Shown here one piece after another: positions 36,507 through 47,996 of a DNA stretch of 64,000 nt. The notes under the pieces are model-generated. The model made no database searches. It was not told where the DNA came from and saw nothing but the letters and a program-made list of their open reading frames with translations. The position numbers and the translations under genes were made by a program. The stretch is from the NCBI GenBank assembly GCA_029204225.1, contig CM055111.1, positions 31,356,848 to 31,420,847 of the forward strand, in the 5' to 3' direction. Numbering within the stretch: position 1 is the first letter of the stretch; every line of letters begins with the position of its first letter. The DNA comes from Diphasiastrum complanatum. Taxonomy: Eukaryota > Streptophyta > Lycopodiopsida > Lycopodiales > Lycopodiaceae.

Positions 36507-36960
36507 CACTATTACAAAATGCGCTCATTCTGACATGTGGTTGCGACGGATTTCAGGAAATCCCATTAAATGTCGAAATCCGACATGTCGCTTTCCGACA
36601 CCTCTCTCGAACCCCGTAAAAAAAAACTCCGGCTAACTCCGGTAGCTAGCGGGAATAGAGTTTCAAATTGGATGTCGGAATTCGACACATAAAATATGTG
36701 ACGAATTTTGACACCTGACGTGGGTGCCATATGGCAAACGATCTTTGAGTTGGCATCCTAGTTGGATGTCGGAATCCGACAAATTTTTAATTGTGTCGGA
36801 TTTCGACATCCAAAACATCAATCTCGATGCTTGGATGTTTTGGGTTCTAAAAATTATGTCAAAATCCGACAGATTCTACCTATGTCGGATTCCGACACTG
36901 TGTTTGTATTGCTTCTCGCCACCTCCATTTTCACGCTACCTTTCTAGAAAACTCTTGGCG
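36507..36960 (+). mobile_element. CACTA (En/Spm) transposon terminus with subterminal repeats
   Basis: The segment begins CACTATTACAAAATG, close to the CACTACAAgAAAA-type terminus of plant CACTA elements, and GACGGATTTC follows. Over the next 400 bp a 15-bp near-palindrome, TGTCGGAATCCGACA and variants, recurs at about 36571, 36673, 36767, 36794, 36857 and 36883. Such arrays are the usual subterminal transposase-binding sites of CACTA elements. The other end and any transposase were not found, so this is one end only. Confidence 0.7.
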
Positions 36961-36964
36961 CTTG

Positions 36965-37020
36965 GAAGTGGATGAGCTTGACGAGCTTGGAGAGCTTGGA
37001 GATTGGGGAGCTTGGAGCTT
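36965..37020 (+). repeat. short GAGCTTG tandem array
   Basis: Imperfect tandem units of gagcttg(g/a)(a/c) lie in about 55 bp. It is a local repeat with no known role. Confidence 0.7.
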
Positions 37021-37667
37021 GAAACTAACTCCATTGAAGTACGAGAAGATAGAGACCAAAGGAGGTCATCGTGTACTATGCTTATCAATTCCCCTGTATG
37101 CAATATCAATGCTGACCTCTTACACGAAAGAGCTTAATCTATCTTGCTGCTCACTTTGTATCTCTTTGCGAGAAAAACAACTCCTCTGGAAAAAAAAATC
37201 CTGATGATATCTATTTTAAAACATGATCCAGATGTTCCAGATCCTACCTTTTCTTTCCAAACAATTGCATCATTTGGAATCCCCACTAATAGAGTGCATT
37301 CGAAATTCCTGACGCTCATCTCTAGTCGCAAAAAATCATTTTTTTTTCAACTCCATGGATGAATTGTCTCCCACATGTGGATGACATTGATGTTCTAATC
37401 ACATATATTTTTATAACACAACTTGAGTCTTGATATGCTTAGCTCTTTTTTTTTTCCCTACTCTATCCTCCAGAACTTGTCTAAGGGGGCTTCATCTCCC
37501 AGACCTTGAAGACACTTACTAACATCAACAATAAAACTAAACTCTATTTTTTGTAACTTTCTCTACATTGGCTTTGTAAGTGCTCTCACACGAGCCTTAT
37601 TAGAAACAAATTCCTCTAATGCTAGAAAATCAAATTTACTAGATATTACAATAACAAATTTCATTTG
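37021..37667. other. no gene recognised
   Basis: Short overlapping open frames on both strands show no conserved motif. Confidence 0.4.
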
Positions 37668-37850
37668 ATAACAAATGTTAAAATAACGTATGCCATGCTA
37701 TGCACCAGACTAGATTTAGCGTACATTGTTAGCACATTGAGTCAATTCCTGTCTAATCCTAGGATTTTACATTGGAAAACATTAAAGAGAGTGATGAAAT
37801 ATATTCATGGAAGTTTAGATCATATTTTATGCTATGATGGAACACTTCAT
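37668..37850 (+). mobile_element. copia RT/RNase H junction fragment
   Basis: The frame reads YAMLCTRLDLAYIVSTLSQF, then NPRILHWKTLKRVMKYIHGS. This corresponds to the copia block Y-mv-TRPDia-aVs--SrF--nP---HW-alKrv-rYl-gt. It is uninterrupted but is cut by the foldback element 15 bases later. Confidence 0.85.
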
Positions 37851-37864
37851 CCGTAGTTTTTTTT

Positions 37865-38562
37865 GCCTTGTTTTGGAGAGAAACAAGGTTGCAAATTTTT
37901 TTGCATTTCATATTGAAGTATAGATTTAAAAAATGGTACAAGGGGGGACCCCCCCCTTGTACCATTGAATTCTTCTTTTGAAATTTAATGGGGGGGTTTA
38001 CATCACAAACCCCCCTCCCCACTCCCCCTGCACGGTCGTCGTGCAGCAACATCTCCCTGCTCACAGTCTCCCTTTGGGCCGCTGGGCTGGCTTGCTGCCC
38101 ATCTCCTTGGTTTGTCCACGCAGTCACCCGAGCGTCTCCCTGCTCACACACGCCCCCCGGGCCGCTAGCTCGGTTCGCTGCACTTCTCCCTGGAGGGCCC
38201 ACGGAGTCGCCCGAGTGCCAACTTGCCGGCGTTGGTGCCCGGGCGACTACGTGGGCCCTCCAGAGAGATGTGCATCGAGTTGGGCCAGCAGCCTGAGGGG
38301 AATGTGTGAGCAAGGAGGGAGTTTGCCAGCAGGGAGGAGGGAGGACCAGCATGGTGGACCATGTAGGAGGGAGTCTACAACCAGGACAACGATCGTGCAG
38401 GGGAGAGGGGGGGGAGGGGGGGGGGACCGCCCCCATTACATGTCAATTTTTCTTTTTTTGAATGGTACAAGGGGGTTTCCCCCCCCTTGTACCATGTTTT
38501 AAATCTATACTTCAGGATGAAATGAAAAAAAATTTGCTACCTAGTTTTTCTCCAAAACAAGC
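37865..38562. mobile_element. GC-rich foldback element (whole-length palindrome, ~700 bp)
   Basis: The left end (gccttgttttggagag) pairs with the right end (ctccaaaacaagc). The pairing continues inward through 'gaagtatagattta', the paired tgctcacac / gtgtgagca boxes and 'ggagggccc'. It reaches a centre near 38226 (ccaac-ttgccg-gttgg), so the whole element is one imperfect hairpin. Each arm also holds its own hairpin built from atggtacaaggggg and its complement (37933-37966 and 38461-38495). The middle is very GC-rich against an AT-rich background. Proline/arginine-rich frames across it are artefacts. A MITE or foldback-type DNA element is the best reading; flanking target duplication was not clear. 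Confidence 0.8.
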
Positions 38563-39011
38563 ATAAGAAAATTACGAATGAAGTGTTAAAAAATTTCAAC
38601 TCTTTCAAAATTCAAAAATAAATAAATTTTTTTACAAGCATAAACTTTAATCTCTCTTTATTTAATATACTAGGTTCAAATGCAACCTATGTGTCTAGGT
38701 TTTAACTCAAGCTAAATCCAAGGTGAATTGCTACATATGACTATTAGCAAGTTAATTAATCCAGATTAGCAAGCTTGTTTAGGCAAGGAAGAGGCCCTTT
38801 TTGAGTTCAAAAAGGGCCCTAATGTCTACCTTGATATTGCAGCTATCCAATATCAGTGTGAATAACATCTAACACACCTGCTAAAGATCCACTCAGCTCC
38901 CATTTATTTATGTTGGATGGATATAAATCTGCAAGAGAAAAATAATCAGATTGGCAAGTTTACTATTAGATATTTATGAATGACAAAAATCAAAGTATCA
39001 AAAATATCAAT
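38563..39011. other. no gene recognised
   Basis: Contains a short hairpin (gaggccctttttgag / ttcaaaaagggccct, about 38788-38820). No coding signal. Confidence 0.4.
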
Positions 39012-39193
39012 ACTCACAGTTGCTTTTTTGTAATCCTGATGGTTGAATCCTTGCACATTTATCTCTGAATGGATATGTACATCTTGGACTAGAATTTCAG
39101 GAATAGATTTTCCTCTTGATGATGTCTCTTCGGGTAGTGATGAGCTGGCAGGGCAGGCCTCATCAACCAATAGTATTTCCACATGTTGTCTGA
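39012..39193 (-). other. exon-like open block, unrecognised
   Basis: On the minus strand an open stretch of about 60 codons (VEILLVDEACPASSSLPEET, then GKSIPEILVQDVHIHSEINV) is bordered by an acceptor-like CGTCAG at about 39194. A donor-like GTGAGT follows it at about 39011. The composition is that of an ordinary protein. I do not recognise it and see no second exon, so it may be a captured or orphaned exon. Confidence 0.3.
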
Positions 39194-39239
39194 CGAGACA
39201 ACAACATATTTTAAAAGTTTTTATTTTATTTATATTTGG

Positions 39240-39366
39240 AAAATGCTACGTTACATAGAACCCCGAAGCTAAGGTTTCAATTGGTCCACATGGCAACAAA
39301 AATAAGAAAAAAAATAAAAAAACATCTTTTTAAAAGGCCCTCTTTGGGCTCTAAGTTTCTCTAATG
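39240..39366 (+). repeat. MITE fragment, diverged member of the 57-kb family
   Basis: It ends aaggccctctttgggctc-taagtttctctaatg, parallel to the 3' end of the MITE at 57044-57420. The upstream 'ggtccac(a/g)tg...aagaaaaa' stretch is also shared. Only the 3' third is present. Confidence 0.55.
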
Positions 39367-39559
39367 TTAGAAACTTTGTGAATACTATATATGTACATTT
39401 TTTTTAGTAATACAATTAACTTTTGATGTGCCATCTTTGAGAGCTTCTAAGGAATGGCTATGGTGATTGATTGATGTAATTTGTACACTGCATTAGAGCA
39501 TATCAAAATTTTAACTTCAAAGACTTGAAGGCCTTAGTGGATAATCAAGTGAATGCCAA

Positions 39560-40840
39560 GATCAGGGTGTTAAGATATGATCAAGAAGGTGAATGTTGCT
39601 GCACCTCATTCATCAATTTTTGCAAAGAGCATGGAATTAAGCAAAAATTTGCACAAGTGCCTTAGCACAAAAAACTGCAAGGTTGTAGAATCCACCAGAG
39701 CTATGATGACTCATATGAGATTTGTAGATTTGTTTTGGGCTGAGGCAATATGCAAGGTAGTTTTCTTGTAGAATAGGAGCTCCATAGTTGCTAGAGAAAA
39801 TTATACTCCTAAAACGACATTCAGTGAAAGGAAACAAAGAGTAGGCGGATAGCAAATATTTGGATGTAGGATATATCTACATCTCCCATCAATGTAAAGT
39901 AATCGATAGGACAGACAAAATCCTAGCACTCGGAAAGAGGCATGGATACTTGTACAAATCAAGTCATTGTTTTTTTGCTTATAGTTAGGCTCTCAGTACA
40001 TTTGTTTAGATCAATAAAAGTTTATTTTTGTATTATAGACTTGGTCATTTGTATCATGCTTCTGTATCGCACATGTTTGAACAGTCTACTGTACTTGATC
40101 TCCACTATCCAAATAGGAAAGTCAAACTACATGTCTTTCAAGACTGTATAGCTGGTAAGTAGGCTAAGAAACCTTTTAGATCAAGCCATCAACATGTTGC
40201 TAGAGGACTGTTAGATATTGTACATACAAATATATGTGGCCCAATGTAGAATCCTTCATTGAATGATGCAAAGTATTTTATTACTTTTATTGATGAATTT
40301 TCTAGAAGGACAGTTGTATATTTTATCAAGAAGAAATCAGAGGTCTTCAACATCTTTAAAACCTTCAAGGAGTGTGCAGAAAAAGAAACTTGTAAGAAGA
40401 TCATAACCATGAGGTCTGACAATGGTGGAGTGTACATGTCTATTGAATTCAAGGAGTACCGCCATAGCCAAGGCATCAAACATTAGTTCATTACTCCCTA
40501 TTTGTCTCAATCGAATGGGATAGCCGATAGAATGAATCACACCCAAACATCCAAATGCATGTTGGCTCACACATCCTTACCGAAGAATTTATGGGCTTAA
40601 GTTGTCTCCACTACAACTTACATCCAAAACAGATGTTCGACTAAGGCCCTCGCAGGCAAGACAACTTCTGAGGTTTAGACAGGATCTAAGCCTTCAATGA
40701 AGAACCTACGAGTGTTCGGATGCATCACCTACCCGTAGATTCCAAAGGACACAAGGAGGAATTTCGACTTCCAAAGTCTCAAAACCATTCTAATTGGCTA
40801 CACTTCCATTGACAACACTTACAAGCTGTATGACCCCGAG
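39560..40840 (+). mobile_element. Ty1/copia family B integrase relic
   Basis: Paralogue of 21690-22640, with the same rearranged order. Integrase tail pieces (KNCKVVESTRAMMTHMRF, VDLFWAEAICKVVFL) precede the GAG-pre-integrase block and the core (NDAKYFITFIDEFSRRTVVY). Here the core continues further (MRSDNGGVYMSIEFKEYRHS, SQSNGIADRMNHT) through GYTSIDNTYKLYDP. The shared scrambled order shows that both derive from one already-rearranged parent. Several stops. Confidence 0.88.
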
Positions 40841-41490
40841 ATCTATCTCTCATCTATGGTTTGCACAATCATTCAAGTTTTTGCTTTGCTTACCAAACCT
40901 CCAATGAACCTCTATTTCTTCTACAAATGTGCTTCCCTCTCTGATTACCTGTTCACATTGACTTGAGCATTCCAATCATGGAACGATTGAAAAATGGCAT
41001 AGCACTCTGTGCAGCATTTTATCTCCTTCAAATTCATCTTCATAAATTGATGTATTACATGTTGGATTTTCAGTCTTTTTGGAATGCTTGCCCTTATACA
41101 AAATATGATTCACTAGCCATGCATGTCTTGTTTCATTATCCATCTCAAGCATGCTCGATATTTTGCGTGCTTCTTTTTTGAGTTTTAGGTATCACATTTT
41201 CTTTGAGAAGTAGCTTTTGCAATAAGTGGAAAAAGAAGAAATTCTTGCTAGAAAAAGAAAAAGAAACTTAAATCGATTACAAAATAATAGAACACACTAA
41301 GACGCCATGTTGTACCTGAATGATAATGCAATACTCGGGTCACTCCATATATATGTTGCTTGGAGATTTACAATTGGAATTGATGTAGCTAATTGATAAA
41401 TGAATGCTTCTAAATATAAAGGGATACCGGAAGATCCTTGCGAAGAAAGATCTCATCATCATCCATAAAAGATTCTTTGTGGATTGTATC
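40841..41490 (+). repeat. third copy of the arm repeat
   Basis: It matches about 21090-21689 and, inverted, 5218-5880, keeping the open frame at 40963-41181 (SIPIMERLKNGIALCAAFY...). It is joined directly to a copia integrase tail. Unlike the right arm it extends past 41405 into the sequence otherwise found only at 5218-5280. Confidence 0.8.
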
Positions 41491-42381
41491 TTCAATAGAA
41501 CTCAATTGTATCTTCATCGTTTGTTTTACAATAGAACTCAAACATATCGTACGCTTCTTTATCACGTTGTGCCCCATAACCATTATAATCAAATTCATTT
41601 CTCTCTTTCTTTGTCATCATTGCATGGCACTTCAATTGTATTTCCATTTCTAGTCTGCTTAGTTCTTTTTTCTCTCATGCCTATCAAAATTTGTCAATGA
41701 CTGTAGCTCAATACCAATGGAGCAATCTCGTTATTAATGCCATGCTTAATTTGTGTCTTGCATACACATATAAACACACATAAAAGAATAGAATGAATTA
41801 AAGCAGACATCAATGTCTTCTAGATTTGATCATTAACCCTCATTTTTATGTTTAAGCTTTCACAAATAATTATTAACAATGCATTTTTCACACATCTTTT
41901 TTCTTCACATTTACCACATGTGTAGCATAATCGCTTTAAGAATAGTTTTGTTTTGGCAAAATTTAAAGTCAGGTACATGTTACTCTAAGCAATTATTTTC
42001 TATTAATCTAAATATTATTGATTTTATAATTGACTGAAGTTGTTATTTTATTTGAATGCAATCTACTAACTCCATAATTTCAGTATGATAATCTACATGC
42101 ACAAACATGAATAGCAGAAATACAAGTATGTATAATGTGACAACAAATGCACTGCGTTGAGTTTAGAATACAATTTTATAAATATTTTTTCATGCAGTTT
42201 CTTAGACATTGAGTTTTTTCAATGTTTTTATTTCAAAACTATACAACTATATTATTTTCAACTACATGTATGTAATAACTCATGTCATTAGAATTCTTTC
42301 ATGTCCTAATAAATCTAAAATGTTTTTTGTTTGTTGTTTTTTGTTGTGACATAATTAGCATAATGTCATGTCATGAAATTC
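41491..42381. other. no gene recognised
   Basis: Very AT-rich. A few short frames show no conserved content. Confidence 0.45.
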
Positions 42382-45300
42382 TGGTAGTTGTAGTATTGTC
42401 AATGATCAACATAATTATGTTGTCAACATGTATGCAACTCTATCTCCTAACATGATGATAGAGATGCAAAACCTCCTACTTTGTCAAGGGGATGGATCCT
42501 CATGAACATCACTCCCTCTGACAAAAAAACTATGATCAAATCTCTTCTCAAATGTACATTTACAAAGGAACATTATAATAGATCGTAGAGGGTGTTCAAT
42601 TTATTAAAATAATCAATCTTTAATCTACATCCATTCATCTATCCCATTTTGCAGTTTTACTCATTTTTTATACTGTCCTGTAGAGATACATGGCAACAAC
42701 TAACAATCGGGTTCCAAAAAGAGTATCGAAGGCGTTCGAACTATCGAACATTAATAGAACTCGTTTCCACTTGTTCTAAAACTAACAACTTGCCCTAACT
42801 ATTTTTGCAAGTAGTTTCTAAAAAGCCTAATTGGATAAGTGACAATGCAATATGGCTAAGCTCCAATTGCGATGTAGGACCAAATAGTTGTCTTCAACTA
42901 TCATTTGGATAAGCCTAAATGGTATTCATAATAGTATAAATAATTGATTACTTTCTAGGTTAACTTCTTCTTTAATTTTCTACAAATCTCTTTGCATATT
43001 GATCTTGAAGATTAAAATAGCACATTGCTAGAAATGCTTATGGTTTATTATCTGATACTCAGTTATAGTTTTGAGTATGCGGTTCCATCCGCTATTGTTT
43101 TGTTCCCACAATTTTTTTGATTTGTACATGCTACTTACTGAATCGATTATACAGTTTTATCTCATTCAGTATTACGTCAGAAAGATCAAATGCTTCCTTG
43201 TTCTTTTTGTGAAACATTAAAAATCACTAAAATTGTGAAATAGTTCAAATCCTATTTTCTTTTATGATAGATGGCTCCTCACAAAAAAAGAATATGATTG
43301 CATTTAGAGAATGATATCATGCTTTAGTAGAGAAACTGAACTCACAAAAATTAACTCAAACAATAGAAGTACTTTGATAGAAAACGTAGAAAGTTAACCA
43401 GTAGATAGGTCTATGGAGGTTATAAATTGCATTAATATTGAGTCTAGTAGAATTGTCGCTACTTTCGAGGAAACATATAACAATGTTAAACTGAGCACGT
43501 GAGTATGTTAAAGTTTGGCATTAACCTCTCAGCTAATTGTCCATTCAAAGTCTCACCTCTCTGGTCACAATTAGTTGATGCCATCCAGATCAAAAGAAAA
43601 TCTCCAAAAGCAGCGGTTAATCCATGAATGTTTATGGTTGTCGGTGTTGTATTTGGGCGAGGCGTAGAAATCAGTAGCCCCCACAATGCCGTCTTTATCT
43701 AAATAAGAGATGGATTTATCTATTACAGCCATAAACGGAGGAATCATTGTAGTCATGGCAACCACCTTATCATTTGTAATTACAACCAGACTGTACTGTC
43801 GATGATCGATTAAAAGATGTTTACAGTAATCACAGCACAACAAACACAAACATAAAAATTAAAACCAGTGAGAAGAATTAGTTTGCCTTCTTGATAGGGA
43901 ATATGAAAATGTGATAAGCGTACTACCAAAAAGGGTATATGTGCTCTTCCAGGACAAGAGCTCTAACATATAATTCTTGCTGCTGCAAAATGTATCTTTC
44001 TTGGATCCCTTTAAAACCTGATTAGTGTTAATCTCCCAGAGTCTACGCCTAACCTTTTCATCTCTCATCTTAAATGCAAGTCCATACTGTCTATTCCTAT
44101 GCTGCACTCCAGCAGTAGCTTTCACAGTTTTGTTCTTGTCTCCTGATGTGCCATTTCAAGGATGCATTGGTCGTCCTTCAGATCATTTCCCATTTCTGGG
44201 TTACACATGTACCTTCAGCTGATCCTTCTATATGAGCTCTTTTTATTGCTGAATGAAATTAATAAATAAAAACATATCTTATACAATTTGGAGATAATGT
44301 GCTACAAATGTTTACTATGGTGGTGTCTGGTTGTGCCAATAGTGAAGCATATATTCGGCTGGTTATATTTGATGCTCAAGATGCCTTTTCTTGAAGATAA
44401 GATTTCTTTGGAAATGTTGTGGGTGTCCATGAGAATTGTGAGGTTTCTTCTCAGTTATCTGTGATGGCCTTTTTCAGTGTGAGGCTCCCTCTATCGTCAT
44501 TCTAATTCTTGCTATTGGCTGGTGTGTATTTTTTAATTTTTAAATAAGGTAGGTCAAGGTCTGCTTTCTGGATTCTCGGGCCAATATTGTGACTAATAGC
44601 TCAATAGGCCAATTAGCAGCTTCCCACCAAAGGTCTGAGGATGAGTCTCTTCAAGTTTAATAAGTCAGTTACACCAAAACATAACGATCCTTGTAGCACA
44701 GTCTATAATTATTCTGTTTTTGAGGATTTTGCGCAACAAATCTCTAGTGAATAGCTATGGCTCTTCTATGTAGAGGACAACGATCGAATTAGCTTACATG
44801 ACCCTTTACTGCATGGCTAATACAAGATGTTCTTGGCTGTGTTATTTTCTTGATTACTATATGAATTAGTTTTATACACCATCCTCATGCTAAATGCCAA
44901 CAATAACTCATGACTCATGAGTCATGACCTCCTAAGCCCCACTACATACTATGTTATACTATACTCGATCCTTGTACATCATACATTCATTTTTTCATTT
45001 GATTGAGGTAACTAATTCTTGTTTCTTTGACTTCAGATTGAGTGGTGGTTTCATCATTCTCTCTATCACATTTTGTGCCTGCTACGTAATTTATGTTTTT
45101 TGGATGTGAAGTTTGCCTTGGTATACTTGGAATGAAAATATTGAAGTTTTGTGGCATTCTTCTCATAGTTTGAATCTCAGCTAATTGTTCCATGATTTAC
45201 TAAATCATTTATTCGTTAATGGTTGTTATTTTCTGTTTTTTTCACTTCCTGCATGACTTTTATTGCATAGCATTAAATTTTCTAATTCAGATGAAAACAC

Positions 45301-45734
45301 TCCCTCAAACAAAGAAACAAACCGCACGTCTTTGTAAGGTATTTATTTTGTTTAGCTTTAACTAGCATTTAACATTAAAAAGAGTACAAACTAAAATTGA
45401 ATTTCAATTTTCAAGATGTATTGCTCAATGTTTAATGTACTCAAGCTTGAAATTTTTTTATGTTATTTTCTTAGGCAAATCTTCCTATTTTCTGTATTAC
45501 TTTGTTTTCTTTCACTTACGAGAAGTTTTATCCGATTTTATCCATACAACTCTATGTCATTGCAATGGCTCTATAATAAGCTGATTTGTATAGATAGAGA
45601 GAAAAGCGTTCATAAATTGTCTCTCATACAATGATGGTTTAATGAGAAAAGTTTTTTGTGACATTATGCATGCTTTGCAGTAAATGAAGAACAAAGTTTC
45701 AGAATTCGAACTGATATTTTTTGCTTGGCTTTGT
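42382..45734. repeat. 3.35-kb duplicated segment, copy 2
   Basis: Partner of 32702-36056. The same minus-strand open frames persist (43486-43686, 43571-43849, 43859-44125). Its right end passes without a break into an exon-like block resembling inositol polyphosphate 5-phosphatase, whereas copy 1 switches to unrelated repeat. Copy 2 may therefore be closer to the original location. Confidence 0.9.
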
Positions 45735-45756
45735 ACCTTGCACTAATCTTGCACAG

Positions 45757-45966
45757 CCTATTGACTGTGGAAATGGAGGGTTCGATTTCTACGTCGTGGG
45801 TCTTCAAGAAGCTCCAAATTCCTTCATCGAGCCTTTCCTCTTAGATGGTATGGGCTACACGTACATGTTGTTTACAGAACCTTTTCTTGACCCTGCTGGT
45901 GATGTAGATTTTGCAGTTTTTGCAATTCCTACTTTGAGATTCGTACAGTGCTCATGTTCTCCTTTG
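45757..45966 (+). pseudogene. inositol polyphosphate 5-phosphatase-like exon fragment
   Basis: After an acceptor-like TTGCACAG at 45756 the frame reads GGFDFYVVGLQEAPNSFIEP and LLDGMGYTYMLFTEP. FDxyVvGLQEAP is the first conserved block of the 5-phosphatase catalytic domain (compare DLxViGLQE in plant and animal members), which removes the 5-phosphate from inositol lipids or inositol phosphates. Only this one block is present; the later catalytic motifs (such as WxGDxNYR) are absent in the next kilobases. It reads on to a stop at about 45967. A lone exon cannot make a working enzyme; it is either an orphan exon or part of a gene broken by the surrounding repeats. Confidence 0.55.
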
Positions 45967-46089
45967 TAAATTTTCCAAGTACAGAAAATTAGCTTAGTTT
46001 ACTGGTCTAGATGGTATTTTAAGAATGCATTTTCGTTATTTGGCTTTTTAATTGATCTTTGTAGTGTGTACTACATTTATGAGAATCTG

Positions 46090-46650
46090 AAAAGACATCT
46101 TTATAGTATCCTTATCAAATACAATATGATCGGTTGCAAATAAACTCACTCAATGATGGATCTAGGCCTGTGATTGTCGAAGAACCAATGTCCTCATAGT
46201 AACCAAGAAAAGGAGCAGATGAGAGAGTATCCATACCAATCGAAACTCAGATCTCTCATGTATGCAATGGTCTATACAAGACCTGCTATTGCTTTTGCAA
46301 CTAGCTCACTGAGCCCAATACTAGAATCATCCAATGCAAGGCTCTCATAAGAATCATGAGATACATTTGAGCTACAACAGACATGTGCATCTGCTCTGGG
46401 AAGTCTACAATGACAATCTCCATCAGCTCAGTGGATATTCAGATGCGAGTTGGGGAGGGAATGTAGACACTCATAAATCCACATCAAGATTTACTATCTT
46501 CTTCAACAACGGGCCTATCTCTTGGAACAATCATAAGAAAACCTTAATTGCTTTGTCCTCTGTAGAAGTAGGGTACATTGCTGTTTCTGAAATCATTAAA
46601 GAAGCAATTTGGTTGAGAAGTTTACTATCAAACATTAGTCTGAATCTGTA
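46090..46650 (+). mobile_element. copia family B RT/RNase H relic
   Basis: Paralogue of 23350-23880. Blocks: MREYPYQSKLRSLMYAMVYT, then SGYSDASWGGNVDTHKSTSR, NNGPISWNNHKKTLIALSSV and EAIWLRSLLSNISLNLYT. In this copy the piece before YSDASWGG (WEVYNDNLHQLSG) is intact, whereas the 23-kb copy has a deletion. It breaks off at about 46652, where family A LTR sequence begins. Confidence 0.87.
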
Positions 46651-46651
46651 C

Positions 46652-47400
46652 ACTTTTATTCGTGTTTCTATGTAGTACGTAGAGATACATGAGAATCGTT
46701 CAACAGGTGCCTTTGACAACAATGAACTATCAAATGTATCGAAGGTTGACAATTTTTGTTTCCATCTGTTGTGAATATAATGACTTACCTAAGTTGCTTA
46801 GCAAGAAGATTTCTTGGAAGTCCTAACTGGATGGATGACAACACATTGTGGCTAAGCTCCAATTGCAACCTATGACTCAATTAGTTGTGTTAATTGGATA
46901 AGCCTAAGGGGTATTCTTCATTAGTATAAATAGCTGATCATTAGAGGAGGGAAATATTGAATGACAGAATTTTACGTTGATGTTTCTACTTTAAATATTG
47001 CTAGCAGTGCTGACTGCTTATTAGCAGAAGTGCATTATACAGAGTTATCAGCTACTTGGAGATAGTTTAGAGCATGCAGCTTCATCCGCTATTGTTTTGT
47101 ACTTGCATCATCTGATTTGTACATGCTATTTATGAAATCAGTCATGTCATTTTATTGCATTCAATATTATGTCGGAATGTATGCAAGCTTCTCTGAAGTT
47201 ATTCGTATCTGTTAAATCGCTTATTGATTATTGTTAATTATCAAATGTTGCGATATTGCAATATTCTATATCTAACAATTACACTCTGTAATTGTTTGTC
47301 TACAAAATCACTAGTACTAATGATTTCAAAGTTAGTTACTAAAAGAATCACCGATAGTTCATTGTTCGACTTCGATTTCATTACTATCGTATTCTCTTTC
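46652..47400 (+). repeat. family A copia LTR fragments
   Basis: 46655-46870 match 26285-26490. 46990-47390 match 3880-4280. A TATA-like stretch (tataaatag) lies near 46926. No clean LTR termini remain. Confidence 0.7.
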
Positions 47401-47404
47401 CTTC

Positions 47405-47555
47405 TTCCATCAATTGCTCCAACTATCTCTTGGAGTAGAAATAAGCAACCGACTACTGTTTTTGAAATAAAGGTAAGTATCAGGCATTAAGTTCTATGCC
47501 ACAAGAAGCTATTTGGTTAAGAGGATTATTAGTTGCTATTTACCATGCATGAAGG
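47405..47555 (+). mobile_element. copia RNase H fragment
   Basis: Second copy of the RNase H piece at 4297-4440 (APTISWSRNKQPTTVF, then an EAIWLRGLL-equivalent), again directly after LTR sequence. Confidence 0.75.
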
Positions 47556-47696
47556 CTCTACGGAGAGTGCATGGAATCTTTCAAGTCCACTGAGATGAAT
47601 AATATTGAGCAGCTAAGTACCTGCTCTAACTTCGGGGTAGAAAGCCTCCCCTAGCAACATCGGCCATCCCAAAACATTTCTTAGAAGCCAGAAACA

Positions 47697-47996
47697 ATGG
47701 ACATATTTCGCTTGGCGAGTCTGCTATCAGAAGCGCCACATGAAAACTCCATCAAGTCAGTGTCAAGAATGAAAAAAACATCTCCAGATTCCCTTTGCCT
47801 TTCGAGCTATCATCCACACCATCTACCGATGCCATCACTATCACTCTTCCTTCCATTTCTTTGTATTCCATCATCTCATTATCCATTTGAGAAATCCCTA
47901 GTTTTAGACCTTGATAGTCTTATTGACGCAGCTAAGAGATCATTCAGAGACCAATTACCACCTACATTGGTTAGTCAGCCAGAAAAAATGAATTAA
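47697..47996 (+). other. unrecognised open frame
   Basis: A 99-codon frame starts with ATG (MDIFRLASLLSEAPHENSIK) and has a proline/leucine/serine-rich middle and a VLDLDSLIDAAKRSFRDQLP end. There is no family match. There is no evidence of promoter or splicing; it may be chance or the edge of a transposon. Confidence 0.2.

Noticed and set aside
37759-38502. Long proline/arginine-rich frames on both strands
   Set aside because: They lie in the GC-rich foldback element, where lack of AT-rich stops gives long chance frames; symmetrical frames on both strands follow from the palindrome.
47697-47996. Promoting the 99-codon ATG frame to a gene
   Set aside because: No homology, promoter or splice support, and it lies between repeat fragments; kept only as an unrecognised frame.
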